36,409 bases of DNA. It comes from an uncultured Acidiphilium sp. GTDB lineage: Bacteria > Bacillota > Clostridia > Christensenellales > Borkfalkiaceae. Position 1 is the stretch's first letter. Each line of letters starts with the position of its first letter. The notes under the pieces were generated by a model. That model ran no database searches and was not told the origin of the DNA. It saw only the letters and a list, made by a program, of their open reading frames with translations. The stretch is taken from NCBI GenBank assembly GCA_902495325.1, contig CABUWK010000021.1, forward strand, positions 1 to 36,409. Direction: 5' to 3'. Position numbers and translations under genes: made by a program. Below are positions 25,440 to 33,398 of this stretch, piece after piece.

Positions 25440-26120
25440 TTATAAAACCGCGGAAATTCCGGTCACGATCTTCGCGCACTCCCGCGCGGATTCGTTCACC
25501 ATTTTCGTAAATTCTTCCGCACCGCCCTTTCCGTCCGAAACGGCTTTCAGGATCAGACAGGGAACCCCTGCGTGAAGGCAGGTAAGCAACACCCCCGCGC
25601 TCTCCATTTCACAGATCTTCGCGCCGTAAGTTTCGTTAAGACGCCGTTTTATTTCTTCGTCGGCAACGAATTTGTCCGCGGAAGCGCAGATCACCTCTTT
25701 CAGCCCGGGGATAACGGATACCGCTTTTTTTCTGAGCCCGTCGTCCGTCGGCAAAACCACGGAAGGAAACTCGAGGTACCTCCCGACTTCGCACCCGTCC
25801 AGTGCGGACGTATCGAAATCGTAATGCACCACGCCCTTCACGACGGCAAGCCCTTTTACGGCAAGTTCGTCCGTCAGGCTTCCGCACACCCCGTAGTTGA
25901 TCACGATATCCACGCGGTATTTATCCAGAAGCATCTGCGTCGCCGCCGCGGCATAGATCTCGCCGACACCCGATTTTACGCAGACGATTTTATTCGCGCC
26001 GATATAAAAAGTATGCACGGAAAAACATCCTTCCTTTCCGCCATCGCCTTCTTTCCCGGCGTTTTTCAGGAGAGGAAGGACTTCCTCCTCCATGGCAACA
26101 ACCATTCCTATTGTTTTCAT
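25440..26120 (-). CDS. mtnN: MTA/SAH nucleosidase
   Basis: This protein of 226 residues belongs to the PNP/UDP phosphorylase fold: GMVVAMEEEVLPLL with the catalytic Glu, KSGVGEIYAAAATQMLL, INYGVCGSL, ICEMESAGVLLTC for ribose binding, and ILKAVSDGKGG with the catalytic Asp. It cleaves methylthioadenosine and S-adenosylhomocysteine to adenine and the thioribose, serving methyl-cycle recycling. I place the start at ATG 26120, with AAGGA upstream; a GTG two codons earlier is possible. A general purine nucleosidase role cannot be excluded. It lies 120 bases before the lipase gene and diverges from the amidotransferase gene. Confidence 0.9.
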   Translation of the reverse strand: MKTIGMVVAMEEEVLPLLKNAGKEGDGGKEGCFSVHTFYIGANKIVCVKSGVGEIYAAAATQMLLDKYRVDIVINYGVCGSLTDELAVKGLAVVKGVVHYDFDTSALDGCEVGRYLEFPSVVLPTDDGLRKKAVSVIPGLKEVICASADKFVADEEIKRRLNETYGAKICEMESAGVLLTCLHAGVPCLILKAVSDGKGGAEEFTKMVNESARECAKIVTGISAVL

Positions 26121-26121
26121 C

Positions 26122-26151
26122 TTCACTTTTTCCTTCTGAAACGAATATAAT
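26122..26151 (+). promoter_or_regulatory. Promoter for a probably leaderless gene
   Basis: TTCACT (26122-26127) and a perfect TATAAT (26146-26151) are 18 bases apart on the plus strand. The -10 ends six bases before ATG 26158, so transcription should begin at or within a base of the start codon. No Shine-Dalgarno sequence exists in the gap. Confidence 0.6.
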
Positions 26152-26157
26152 ACACCG

Positions 26158-26793
26158 ATGAAAAAACCGATTCTGATTTTAAGCGAAAACCCGCCTATAA
26201 GCTATTTAAACGCCTTTTCTTCTCTCGGCGAACATGCGGCATACGGCTTTTACCCGCGCGATTTTTCCCGTTTTTCCGCCCTGTGTCTGATCGGCGGCGG
26301 AGATGTTTTTCCCCCGCTTTATTCGAAGGCACCGGACAACGCGCGGTCGCCGAATCTGTTCCGCGACGCGGCGGAACTTGCCGCGATCGATCGTTTTATC
26401 TCCCTGGGGCTTCCCGTTCTCGGCATATGCCGCGGGTTGCAGATCCTGAACGTGTATTTCGGCGGAACGCTGAAAACCCTTCCGCCCGGACACGCCGCCT
26501 TCCACAAAACGGAAAGCGGAGAAGACGCTTTTCACCCCGTACGAAGTGAAAACGCTTTTCCGCCCTTAACCGATCTTATTTCGGTCAATTCCTGCCATCG
26601 GCAGGTCGTCGACCGTATTCCCGCAGGGGCGCACGTTCTGTTGCGCTCACCCGACGGGGTTGCCGAAGCCGTTTCCTATCCGCATTTCTTCGCGCTCGGC
26701 GTTCAGTTTCACCCCGAACGGATAAACGAAACCGCCGTGCGCGCCGTTTACGGAACCTTTCTGAAATCGGTCCGCCGGCGGCGTCCGGATTGA
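26158..26793 (+). CDS. Class-I glutamine amidotransferase-like (PuuD-like) hydrolase
   Basis: This 211-residue protein matches the peptidase C26 family: ALCLIGGGDVFPPLY near 41-55, nucleophile LGICRGLQILNVYFGG (Cys91), ISVNSCHRQVVD, and ALGVQFHPER (His185, Glu187), giving an intact Cys-His-Glu triad. Relatives hydrolyse gamma-glutamyl bonds, such as gamma-glutamyl-GABA in polyamine breakdown. It is about 30 residues shorter than PuuD, trimmed at the N-terminus. It is one of two plus-strand genes, standing alone between mtnN and the Rho-like gene. Substrate cannot be determined; no polyamine genes are nearby. Confidence 0.88.
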   Translation: MKKPILILSENPPISYLNAFSSLGEHAAYGFYPRDFSRFSALCLIGGGDVFPPLYSKAPDNARSPNLFRDAAELAAIDRFISLGLPVLGICRGLQILNVYFGGTLKTLPPGHAAFHKTESGEDAFHPVRSENAFPPLTDLISVNSCHRQVVDRIPAGAHVLLRSPDGVAEAVSYPHFFALGVQFHPERINETAVRAVYGTFLKSVRRRRPD

Positions 26794-26847
26794 CCCATTA
26801 TCCGAAGCCCTTCTCCAAAACGCCCTTCCGTGCCGATCCCTTTTCTG

Positions 26848-28113
26848 TTACCGATCCTGTTTATTCTGCAGATAAGCCTTATATTCCTCTTCGGTCAGGA
26901 TCGAGCCGGCTGCCTCGTTGTTGCTCTTTTTGCTGTCGATGCCGTAGGGTCTGATCAGAGAATCGAGATAGATCCTGTTTGTTGCCAGACGGTCGATCGT
27001 GCTTTCCATGACCTGATCGAACGACGCGTTCGACTGACGGAAACCGGCAAGCAACGTAATGCTGCCCGCACCTTCCAGTTTACGCGCAGACGCAAAGAGA
27101 TTGCGAAGGAGCTCGATGCTCGCCTTTGTCGGCTGAACGTAAGAAATGGTGTTGTCCGTCGTAATGTTTTCGTGGTGAGATTTTACGACTTCCGTAATGT
27201 CTCCGATTCCGAGAATAACGTTCTTCCCCTGTTCGGCAAGCCGTTTTGCCCTGCCGAGCGCAAGATCGGCAAACAGGCATTTTCTTTCGGCGGGATCGTC
27301 AAACGTAGAGCAGAACACCTCGTAACCTTCCGCTTTGCGAAGGGTGGATGCCGCTTCCGGAGTGCAACCGACCACAAGCCCGATGAAATAAGCATCTTCG
27401 TCGAGATTTAAAACGACGGAATCGAAAAATTTGTTTTTCGATTCGACCGTGTTATAGGAAACGAGACATCTCTGCCCGAATCCGATAGGCGCCGTTTTTG
27501 CAAGATAAGCGTCGAATTCTTTATCTTTAAGATGCAGTCTTTCCGTCGGATAAGCGGCGTCGAACGATTCGAACGCCCTTCTCGACATATCGAGGTGCAC
27601 GGACTGCCCGTTGACTTTGAAAATTTCGGTAACGACGGGGATCTTCGGTCCCTGGATCACGGAAAGGGTCACCACGTCCCCGCAGCGAAGCCCGTACGTC
27701 GCAACCGTTGCCTTCGGCACGAAATACTCTCCCTTCGGGAAGAATTTTCCGTCGCTGTAAACGGTTCCGAAACCGTCTTTACGGTCCACGTAATAACCGC
27801 CGAGCACTTCTTCCGAAACGTTTCCGCTGTCGTTCATTTCGCAGATGCTCCATTCGTCGTCGGAAAGCAGGGTCTCGTCCGCCATGCCGCCGATCACGCT
27901 TTCGGGGAATTCCGGTTCCGGTTTATAGGGCTTTCTGCCCTTCGGATTTCTCGCGGGAACGATCTTCGTTTCCTGAATTTCCAGAATTTTCTTGATCAGT
28001 TGCTCTTTGGGCATGGTTCCCGGCGTGCCGCCGAATTCTTCCCGCAGGATCACTCTAAGGGTGTGGATGCCTTTTCCGGATAAAATTTCATGCGTGTAAA
28101 TTCTCTGTTCCAT
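26848..28113 (-). CDS. Rho-like protein with degenerate ATPase site
   Basis: The 421-residue protein starts at 28113 (GGAG seven bases upstream). Its N-terminus (HEILSGKGIHTLRVILREEF, MPKEQLIKKILEIQ) is the Rho N-terminal domain; residues about 115-180 resemble the Rho cold-shock RNA-binding fold (KGEYFVPKATVATYGLRCGD). The hexamer core is recognisable: YPTERLHLKDKE, APIGFGQRCLV, CSTFDDPAERK, GRAKRLAEQGKNVIL, RNLFASARKLEGAGSITLLA. The P-loop, PPKAGKT in true Rho, is replaced by SYNTVESKN. RPEEVTE becomes CTPEAAS, and Walker B LLDSITR becomes GIGDITE. It also stops soon after the SGTR position. So it should not hydrolyse ATP as Rho does. It may be a Rho partner, antagonist or an RNA-binding protein. 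Confidence 0.85.
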   Translation of the reverse strand: MEQRIYTHEILSGKGIHTLRVILREEFGGTPGTMPKEQLIKKILEIQETKIVPARNPKGRKPYKPEPEFPESVIGGMADETLLSDDEWSICEMNDSGNVSEEVLGGYYVDRKDGFGTVYSDGKFFPKGEYFVPKATVATYGLRCGDVVTLSVIQGPKIPVVTEIFKVNGQSVHLDMSRRAFESFDAAYPTERLHLKDKEFDAYLAKTAPIGFGQRCLVSYNTVESKNKFFDSVVLNLDEDAYFIGLVVGCTPEAASTLRKAEGYEVFCSTFDDPAERKCLFADLALGRAKRLAEQGKNVILGIGDITEVVKSHHENITTDNTISYVQPTKASIELLRNLFASARKLEGAGSITLLAGFRQSNASFDQVMESTIDRLATNRIYLDSLIRPYGIDSKKSNNEAAGSILTEEEYKAYLQNKQDR

Positions 28114-28365
28114 ATTTTTACTCCGATATAAATAAAAATTTATTTCCGGCTTTCTGCCGGATATTTCCGAAAACGATCCCTGTAACAGGACCTTTGCCGG
28201 AAGCCCCGGCCGCAAAAAAGCCGGATCGCTTCCGATTACCCCGAAATCCCCAGTGCGAAGTGCGGAAAATCGCTTTCCGCATTCCTGTTTTTGCCTTTTG
28301 TTACCTTTTTATGGGAAAACGAAATTTTTTCTTTCTGTTTTCCGTCCGTCGGGGAGGGGGAAAAA
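28114..28365 (-). promoter_or_regulatory. Structured leader/intergenic region of the Rho-like gene
   Basis: Several hairpins lie in this 252-base gap on the minus strand: gcggaaa / tttccgc near 28262-28280, ccggc / gccgg pairs near 28197-28225, and tccggc / gccgga (28145-28150, 28156-28161) followed by an A/T-rich tail just before the ribosome site. The last could be an attenuator. No convincing promoter was found. rho leaders are known to be autoregulated in Bacillota; here this is only a suggestion. Confidence 0.35.
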
Positions 28366-28983
28366 CTATCCGCCCTCGTCGGCATTCATGATATAAACCG
28401 TCCTTTCCTCCGGCAACGTTTCCTTTGTCAGAACGATCGTTCTGCCCGTTCTTTCCACCCCGCACGATTTTTTCGCGAAAGCGTCCACCGGGGCGATATC
28501 GATCGAAGAACGGGCTGTTTTGTAATGCATCGGGATCACGACTTTCGGGCGGATACCTTCCGTATAGCGCACGGCTTCCGTCGCGTCGATCGTATAATTT
28601 CCGCCGACGGGGATCATCAGCACGTCCACCTCGCCGAGCTCTTCCGCAAGATCGGACGAAAAATATTCTCCGATATCCCCGAGATGACAACAGCGGATCC
28701 CGTCTACCGTGAAAGAAAAAATGCGATTTTTCCCGCGCGCCCTGCCGAGACAGGGATCGTGATAACTGTCCGTTACGACAAAGCCTTCGCCGGAAGCCGT
28801 AATCACCTTTTTCGCGTTGATCCCGCCCGTGTTGTTATGGTCGAAATGCTCGTGCGAAACGAGGCAATAATCGCAGTCCACCCGCTCCACGTCGTAGCCG
28901 ATATCGCGGAAAGGGTCGGTAACGATCCTGCCTTTGTCACCTTCGATCAGAAAGGATGAGTGTCCGAGATAAGTTATTTTCAT
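28366..28983 (-). CDS. Metallo-beta-lactamase-fold hydrolase (UPF0173-like)
   Basis: This 205-residue protein has the metal-binding motif SHEHFDH (43-49), a following Asp/His in CHLGDIGEY and a late IPMHYKT. The start MKITYLGHSSFLIEGDKGRI and the layout match the small UPF0173/YtkL-like branch of the MBL superfamily, hydrolases of unknown substrate. All zinc ligands expected for a binuclear site seem present. It overlaps the upstream DUF1934 gene by 4 bp and precedes the Rho-like gene. Confidence 0.9.
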   Translation of the reverse strand: MKITYLGHSSFLIEGDKGRIVTDPFRDIGYDVERVDCDYCLVSHEHFDHNNTGGINAKKVITASGEGFVVTDSYHDPCLGRARGKNRIFSFTVDGIRCCHLGDIGEYFSSDLAEELGEVDVLMIPVGGNYTIDATEAVRYTEGIRPKVVIPMHYKTARSSIDIAPVDAFAKKSCGVERTGRTIVLTKETLPEERTVYIMNADEGG

Positions 28984-29384
28984 AAATTCTCCCCGGCGCA
29001 GATCATGATTTCGCAGCGGGAACTCCCGCCGCCGAACGCCGCCGTATATCCGATCCGGACGGAAACTCCTTTTCCCGTCCGCTTTACCGAAAGAAGATCC
29101 GTTTTCACCGCAACGGTGATCTCGCCGTACGGGGTAACGAGTTTTCCTTCCGTTTCCTTCTCCTTACGGAAAAGGTAAGTACCGGTGCTTTCCGCCCGAC
29201 GGATCACCCTGACGGAGTCCGCTTCCAGGAAAACTTCCGTTTCTCCGCCGTTTTCCGAAAAGCGGATAACGGTTCCGTTTCCCGTCTCATGAAAGCTCCC
29301 CGGGTATTTTCCCGTCGTTCTCTCGCCGTCGATCGTCGAACCGAAAAACACCGGGCATTCTCTGGCACGATTCTTCATATTCAT
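28980..29384 (-). CDS. DUF1934 (YwiB-like) protein
   Basis: The 134-residue protein is rich in beta strands. Segments such as TGTYLFRKEKETEGKLVTPY then GEITVAVKTDLLSV and VRIGYTAAFGG fit the DUF1934/YwiB lipocalin-like barrel, where the pattern is F-x-x-G, TPYG, then a run of strands ending in a conserved turn. Function is unknown. There is no clear ribosome site before either ATG (29384 or 29378). A poor promoter-like pair (TTTACA, TAAAAT) lies right before the start, so a leaderless message is possible. The stop overlaps the hydrolase start by 4 bp. Confidence 0.75.
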   Translation of the reverse strand: MNMKNRARECPVFFGSTIDGERTTGKYPGSFHETGNGTVIRFSENGGETEVFLEADSVRVIRRAESTGTYLFRKEKETEGKLVTPYGEITVAVKTDLLSVKRTGKGVSVRIGYTAAFGGGSSRCEIMICAGENL

Positions 29385-29429
29385 ATTTTACTATAATATT
29401 CCCGTTTTGTAAATCAAATAAAGGCACTT

Positions 29430-30305
29430 TCACCTGTTTTTTATTATTTTGTATAAAATATGTCCGGCAAGAGCCTCCGCGACGTCCGTTTTACAGGCTT
29501 CGGAAGCCCCGCGGAAAAAGGCGTTCGAGTTGACCTCGCATACCGAAACGTTTCCGTTTTCGTCGGATAAAAGATCCACGCCACAATAATCGAGACCGAG
29601 CGTTTTTGCGCATTTTTCCGCAATTTCTCTTTCTTTTTCGGTCAGTTCGTGCGGAAAACCTTTTCCGCCGAGCGCAACGTTGCTGCGAAAATCGCTCCCG
29701 TTTTTCCTCTTCATCGCGCAAAGGGCACGCCCGCCGATCACGATCACGCGGATATCTTCTCCCCTTTTCCCGAAAAACTTCTGATACATGTGCGGGGTAG
29801 TTCCGAACTCCTCTGCGACCGCCCGCAGTTCCCTTTCGTTTTCCGCAAGTCTCACCTGTTTTCCCATCGACCCCGAACGGCACTTCGCCACGACGGGAAA
29901 CCCGAGTTCTTCCGCGACCCGTTTCAGGAATCCTTCCCCGTCCGTACCCAGGTACAACAGCGGAGCGGGCAACGTTTCGGGGAAAGGGATCCCCTCGCCC
30001 GACAAGGCGCAATAAGTCAGGCACTTGTCGTCGCACAGGCGGATCGACCGAGCGGAATCGAGAAGCAATTCCCCGTTTTCCTCGAGCATCGCCGCAAGAA
30101 GATGATCTTTGTTAAAAAATACGGTAAGATCCGCTTTTTCTTTTACAAAAGTTCCGCCGTTCCGGAATCCCCACAAAAAATCGTCCGAAAAGAGAACTTT
30201 TGTCACCGCGCCCCGCTTTTGCAGGCGCTCGGACAACGCGGCGCACTGACTTTCGACTTCTCCCCGATAAAACGACGGGTTTACGATCATATGAACGGTA
30301 ACCAT
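29430..30305 (-). CDS. RimK-like ATP-grasp ligase
   Basis: From ATG 30305 (agaaggaa upstream) the protein has 291 residues. ATP-grasp features: FPVVAKCRSGSMGKQVRL (Lys and glycine-rich loop), MYQKFFGKRGEDIRVIVIGG, ALCAMKRKNGSDFRSNVALGG, YCGVDLLSDENG and metal-binding VCEVNSNAFF. This matches the RimK/LysX branch, which joins an amino acid (often glutamate) to a carboxyl group of a protein or small molecule. No known partner such as LysW or a ribosomal S6 tail is visible. It starts 4 bases after the FAD dehydrogenase stop. Substrate unknown. Confidence 0.87.
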   Translation of the reverse strand: MVTVHMIVNPSFYRGEVESQCAALSERLQKRGAVTKVLFSDDFLWGFRNGGTFVKEKADLTVFFNKDHLLAAMLEENGELLLDSARSIRLCDDKCLTYCALSGEGIPFPETLPAPLLYLGTDGEGFLKRVAEELGFPVVAKCRSGSMGKQVRLAENERELRAVAEEFGTTPHMYQKFFGKRGEDIRVIVIGGRALCAMKRKNGSDFRSNVALGGKGFPHELTEKEREIAEKCAKTLGLDYCGVDLLSDENGNVSVCEVNSNAFFRGASEACKTDVAEALAGHILYKIIKNR

Positions 30306-30309
30306 AATT

Positions 30310-31896
30310 TTATTCCTTCTCCCGTGCCGTTTTGCCGGAAAGGGCGCCGTTCCCGCGGGGACCTTCCGCACTCTTCCCGCTAAGGTTTTCCGCAACCGCC
30401 GTCGCAATGCGGATCCCGTCCACTGCGGCGCTCATGATCCCGCCCGCATAGCCGCATCCTTCGCCGCAGGGGTAAAGCCCTTCCGTGTTCACGCTTTCTC
30501 CCCGTTCGTTCCTCAGGATCCGCACGGGGGAAGAAGACCTGCTTTCCACCCCGGTCAGCACGGCGTCCGCGTCGTCGAACCCGCGAAGCTTTTCCCCGAG
30601 ATCGGAAATGCCGGTTTTCAGGCAATCGTCGATCGCTTTCGGGAAAAGAGAGGAAAGATCGCATCCCGTCACGCCGAGCGGATAGGTGGGCTTCACCCTG
30701 CCGAAACTCTTCGTTGCGCGGGAAGCGAGATAATCCCCGACCCGCTGGGCGGGCGCCGAATAGTCTCCTCCGCCGAGACGGAACGCCGCCCGTTCGAGTT
30801 TCCGCTGAAGTTCCACCCCGCCGAGGACCCCTTCGGGGAAATCATCCGGGCGGATCTCGCAGAGAAGGGCGCTGTTTGCGTTACCGCCGTCTCTCAGATA
30901 GTTGCTCATACCGTTCGTCGCGACCATACCTTCTTCCGACGCGGCAGGCATCACATAGCCGCCCGGACACATACAAAAGGTAAACACGCCCCGTTCCGCC
31001 TTATGCGTGGCAAGCCTGTAATCGGCGGGCGGCAGAAGGGGAGCGAATTTCCCGCCGTACTGCGAAACGGAGATTTCGCTCTGCAGGTGCTCGATGCGGA
31101 AGCCCATGGCGAAAGCCTTTCTCTCCATGGCAACCCCTTTCTCCTTCAGCAGCGCAAACGTATCTCTCGCGCTGTGCCCGACGGCAAGCACGAAAGCGTC
31201 GCACGGGTATTCCGTTTTACCGGCAACCACCGCCGTTACCCGCCCGTCCGAAATGCGCACGTCTTCCACCTTCTCGCCGAAGCGGATCTCCCCGCCGAGC
31301 CGCAGGATCTCTTCCCTGAGGTTTTTCACCACGGCGGGAAGCCTGTCGCTCCCCACGTGGGGTTTTGCCAGATACAGAATGTCTTCCGGCGCGCCGTGGA
31401 GAACAAATTCGTTCAGCACGTATCGTATCAGCGGGCCGGAAACGCCGGTGTTCAGTTTCCCGTCCGAGAACGTTCCCGCGCCGCCCTCACCGAACTGCAC
31501 ATTGCTCTCCGTGTCCAATAATCGCTCGTTTACAAACTTATCGACGGACTTTTTTCTGTCCTCTACCCGCTTCCCGCGTTCAAATACCGTAACGGAAAAC
31601 CCCGCGCGAGCAAGAGACAACGCGCAGAAGATCCCCGCCGGTCCGAACCCGGCAATCGCGACTTTCTTTTTCTTTCCGGGAGCGGGAAGCCTGACTTCCG
31701 GAACGCCCGCAACGTTCGACACGGCGTACACGTAACGCACGTCCGACTTATCGCGTGCGTCGACCGATTTTTTCACGATCCTTAAATTTTCCGCGTCTTT
31801 GCCGCGGATCCTCGCCTTTTTCGCGGCGATCGCGATCGCTTCCCGGTCGTCCGTACCGACGGGAAGGCGGATGCCGTCTATCCTGATCTCTTTCAT
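30310..31896 (-). CDS. FAD-dependent dehydrogenase (COG2509 type)
   Basis: The start at 31896 (MKEIRIDGIRLPVG) gives 528 residues. An N-terminal ferredoxin-like piece is followed by a dinucleotide-binding motif VAIAGFGPAGIFCALSLA (79-96). Further segments VQFGEGGAGTFSDGKLNT, KPHVGSDRLP, CMCPGGYVMPAAS and GLYPCGEGCGYAGGI are typical of the widespread COG2509 flavoproteins. The reaction is not established for this family. Its ATG overlaps the stop of the BaiN-like gene by 4 bp, so the two flavoproteins are co-translated. Confidence 0.9.
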   Translation of the reverse strand: MKEIRIDGIRLPVGTDDREAIAIAAKKARIRGKDAENLRIVKKSVDARDKSDVRYVYAVSNVAGVPEVRLPAPGKKKKVAIAGFGPAGIFCALSLARAGFSVTVFERGKRVEDRKKSVDKFVNERLLDTESNVQFGEGGAGTFSDGKLNTGVSGPLIRYVLNEFVLHGAPEDILYLAKPHVGSDRLPAVVKNLREEILRLGGEIRFGEKVEDVRISDGRVTAVVAGKTEYPCDAFVLAVGHSARDTFALLKEKGVAMERKAFAMGFRIEHLQSEISVSQYGGKFAPLLPPADYRLATHKAERGVFTFCMCPGGYVMPAASEEGMVATNGMSNYLRDGGNANSALLCEIRPDDFPEGVLGGVELQRKLERAAFRLGGGDYSAPAQRVGDYLASRATKSFGRVKPTYPLGVTGCDLSSLFPKAIDDCLKTGISDLGEKLRGFDDADAVLTGVESRSSSPVRILRNERGESVNTEGLYPCGEGCGYAGGIMSAAVDGIRIATAVAENLSGKSAEGPRGNGALSGKTAREKE

Positions 31897-33143
31897 CTCT
31901 CTCCTTTCCGCCGTTTTTCGCCGCGATCGCCCGACACCGCATGCGCAATGCTTTCCGCCGCGATCCGCGCGGACGTATACGCCCATTGCAGGTTATAACC
32001 GCCGCAATCGCCGTCCGCGTCGAGCACCTCGCCCGAAAAATAAAGTCCTTTTTTCTTTTTGCTCTCCAGCGTTTCCGCATTCACCCCGGCAAACGGAATA
32101 CCGCCGCGGGTCACCTGCGCCTGATCGAACCCGGTCGTTCCGATCACGGGGATCCTGCACTTTTTCACAACCCGCGCAAGCGGAGCGAAAGGATTTTCCG
32201 CGTCTTTCGCCGAAAGGAAATTCACCGCGAGCATCCGGGCGATCTGCTTGTTTACGACCCCGCACAAAAGTTCTTCGTTTTTCGTTTCGGGGTACCTTTC
32301 TTTTTTCTCTTTTAAAAACGCCGCAAGCTCCGTTTCGGAAAGACCGGGCAGAAAATCGACTTCGAGGCAGGGTTTTTTCGCACCGATCAGATAAGACGAC
32401 AGATAAAACGCCGTATTTCCGCTCACGCCGTAATCGGTAAAGAGAAGGTCTCCGTACAGATCCGCGAGTTTTTTCTCCCCGTCCGTTGCCGCCGCAAGCC
32501 CTTTCTGGCGGATGCCTTTCAACCCCTTACAGAAACGGCTTTCCGTTTTCAGCTGCACGATCGCCGGGAAAAGAGGGGTCACGCCGTGCCCGAATTTCGC
32601 GGCAAGGTCGTAAGCCGTTCCGTCCGTCCCGTAAGACGGTCCCGCTTTTCCGCCGACGGCAAGAAGAACGGTTTCCGCCTCAAACGTTTCTCCCCTTTCG
32701 CTTTTCAGCCGGAAAACGCCGTTTGCCGAAGAAACCGAAACGACTTTCGTTCCCGTTTCTATCACCGTGTTCCGCCTGTACAATTCCGCGCGGAGCGCGT
32801 CGAGTACGGAACCAGCCTGCAAACTTGCGGGATAAATTTTTCCGTCCTCTTCGTTCATGAGGATCCCGAGGTCGCGGAAAAAGCCGATCATCGACTCATT
32901 GCCGAACTTTTCGAACTTCACCGCCCCGGAAGCCCCCGCGACGGAATGATAATGACGAAGGGAAAGATCCCTGTTCGTAAGATTGCACCGACCGTTTCCC
33001 GTGGCGAGGATCTTTTTCCCCACCCGTTCGTTTTTTTCGAGGAGAAGGATATTCTCCCCTCCGCAGATTCCCGACAAAACCGCCGCCGCGACCAGTCCCG
33101 AAAAACCGCCGCCGACGATCGCCGCCCGATAAATTTCCGACAT
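31893..33143 (-). CDS. BaiN/HI0933-family FAD oxidoreductase
   Basis: This 416-residue flavoprotein begins AAIVGGGFSGLVAAAVL (FAD Rossmann motif) and has KKILATGNGRCNLTNRD, the family signature, near 43-59, LLAVGGKAGPSYGTDG, LLFTDYGVSGNTAFYLSS and a C-terminal GGYNLQWAYTSARIA that closes the flavin site. Members include BaiN, linked to bile-acid reduction in gut Clostridium, but most remain uncharacterised, so a bile role should not be assumed. It is the first gene of the flavoprotein-ligase operon. The 255-base gap to the divergent membrane-protein gene must hold its promoter; I see only a weak TAAAAT. Confidence 0.9.
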   Translation of the reverse strand: MSEIYRAAIVGGGFSGLVAAAVLSGICGGENILLLEKNERVGKKILATGNGRCNLTNRDLSLRHYHSVAGASGAVKFEKFGNESMIGFFRDLGILMNEEDGKIYPASLQAGSVLDALRAELYRRNTVIETGTKVVSVSSANGVFRLKSERGETFEAETVLLAVGGKAGPSYGTDGTAYDLAAKFGHGVTPLFPAIVQLKTESRFCKGLKGIRQKGLAAATDGEKKLADLYGDLLFTDYGVSGNTAFYLSSYLIGAKKPCLEVDFLPGLSETELAAFLKEKKERYPETKNEELLCGVVNKQIARMLAVNFLSAKDAENPFAPLARVVKKCRIPVIGTTGFDQAQVTRGGIPFAGVNAETLESKKKKGLYFSGEVLDADGDCGGYNLQWAYTSARIAAESIAHAVSGDRGEKRRKGER

Positions 33144-33398
33144 AACAGCTCCGTACGGACAAAAACCGCGGAGAGAAGAAGACCGGAAAACCGACCTTCT
33201 CCCGCCGCAAAGGACGATTTCTGTCCTTCCGTTTTTCTTTTTGCGGTTTTCACCGCCTTCCGTACGTTTATTTTACCATATTTGCCAAAAAAAATAAATA
33301 ATTTTGAGCCATATAAGTTGACTATTTTATTAAATTATTTTAAAATATATTATAGAGTATATTTCATTCAAGAGTCCCGCGTTATCAAGAGGTGTTTT
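33144..33398. other. Divergent intergenic region
   Basis: AT-rich spacer between the BaiN-like gene and the membrane coiled-coil gene. It holds the plus promoter at 33318-33346 and small hairpins (aaggac / gtcctt near 33214-33229; gcgg / ccgc near 33241-33254). The long plus-strand open frame running through it from the BaiN gene is a shadow, not part of the downstream protein. Confidence 0.5.
33318..33346 (+). promoter_or_regulatory. SigA-type promoter of the membrane protein gene
   Basis: TTGACT (33318-33323) and TAAAAT (33341-33346), spacer 17 bases, in very AT-rich DNA. The leader would be about 45 bases, with AGAGGTG just before ATG 33399. Confidence 0.7.

Noticed and set aside
28197..28280. 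Riboswitch before the Rho-like gene
   Set aside because: Hairpins exist but none of the riboswitch cores I know could be recognised; recorded only as a structured leader.
32586..33398. N-terminal extension of the membrane protein frame into the BaiN-like gene
   Set aside because: This part overlaps the flavoprotein coding region antisense. The promoter at 33318-33346 and the ribosome site before ATG 33399 place the start there.
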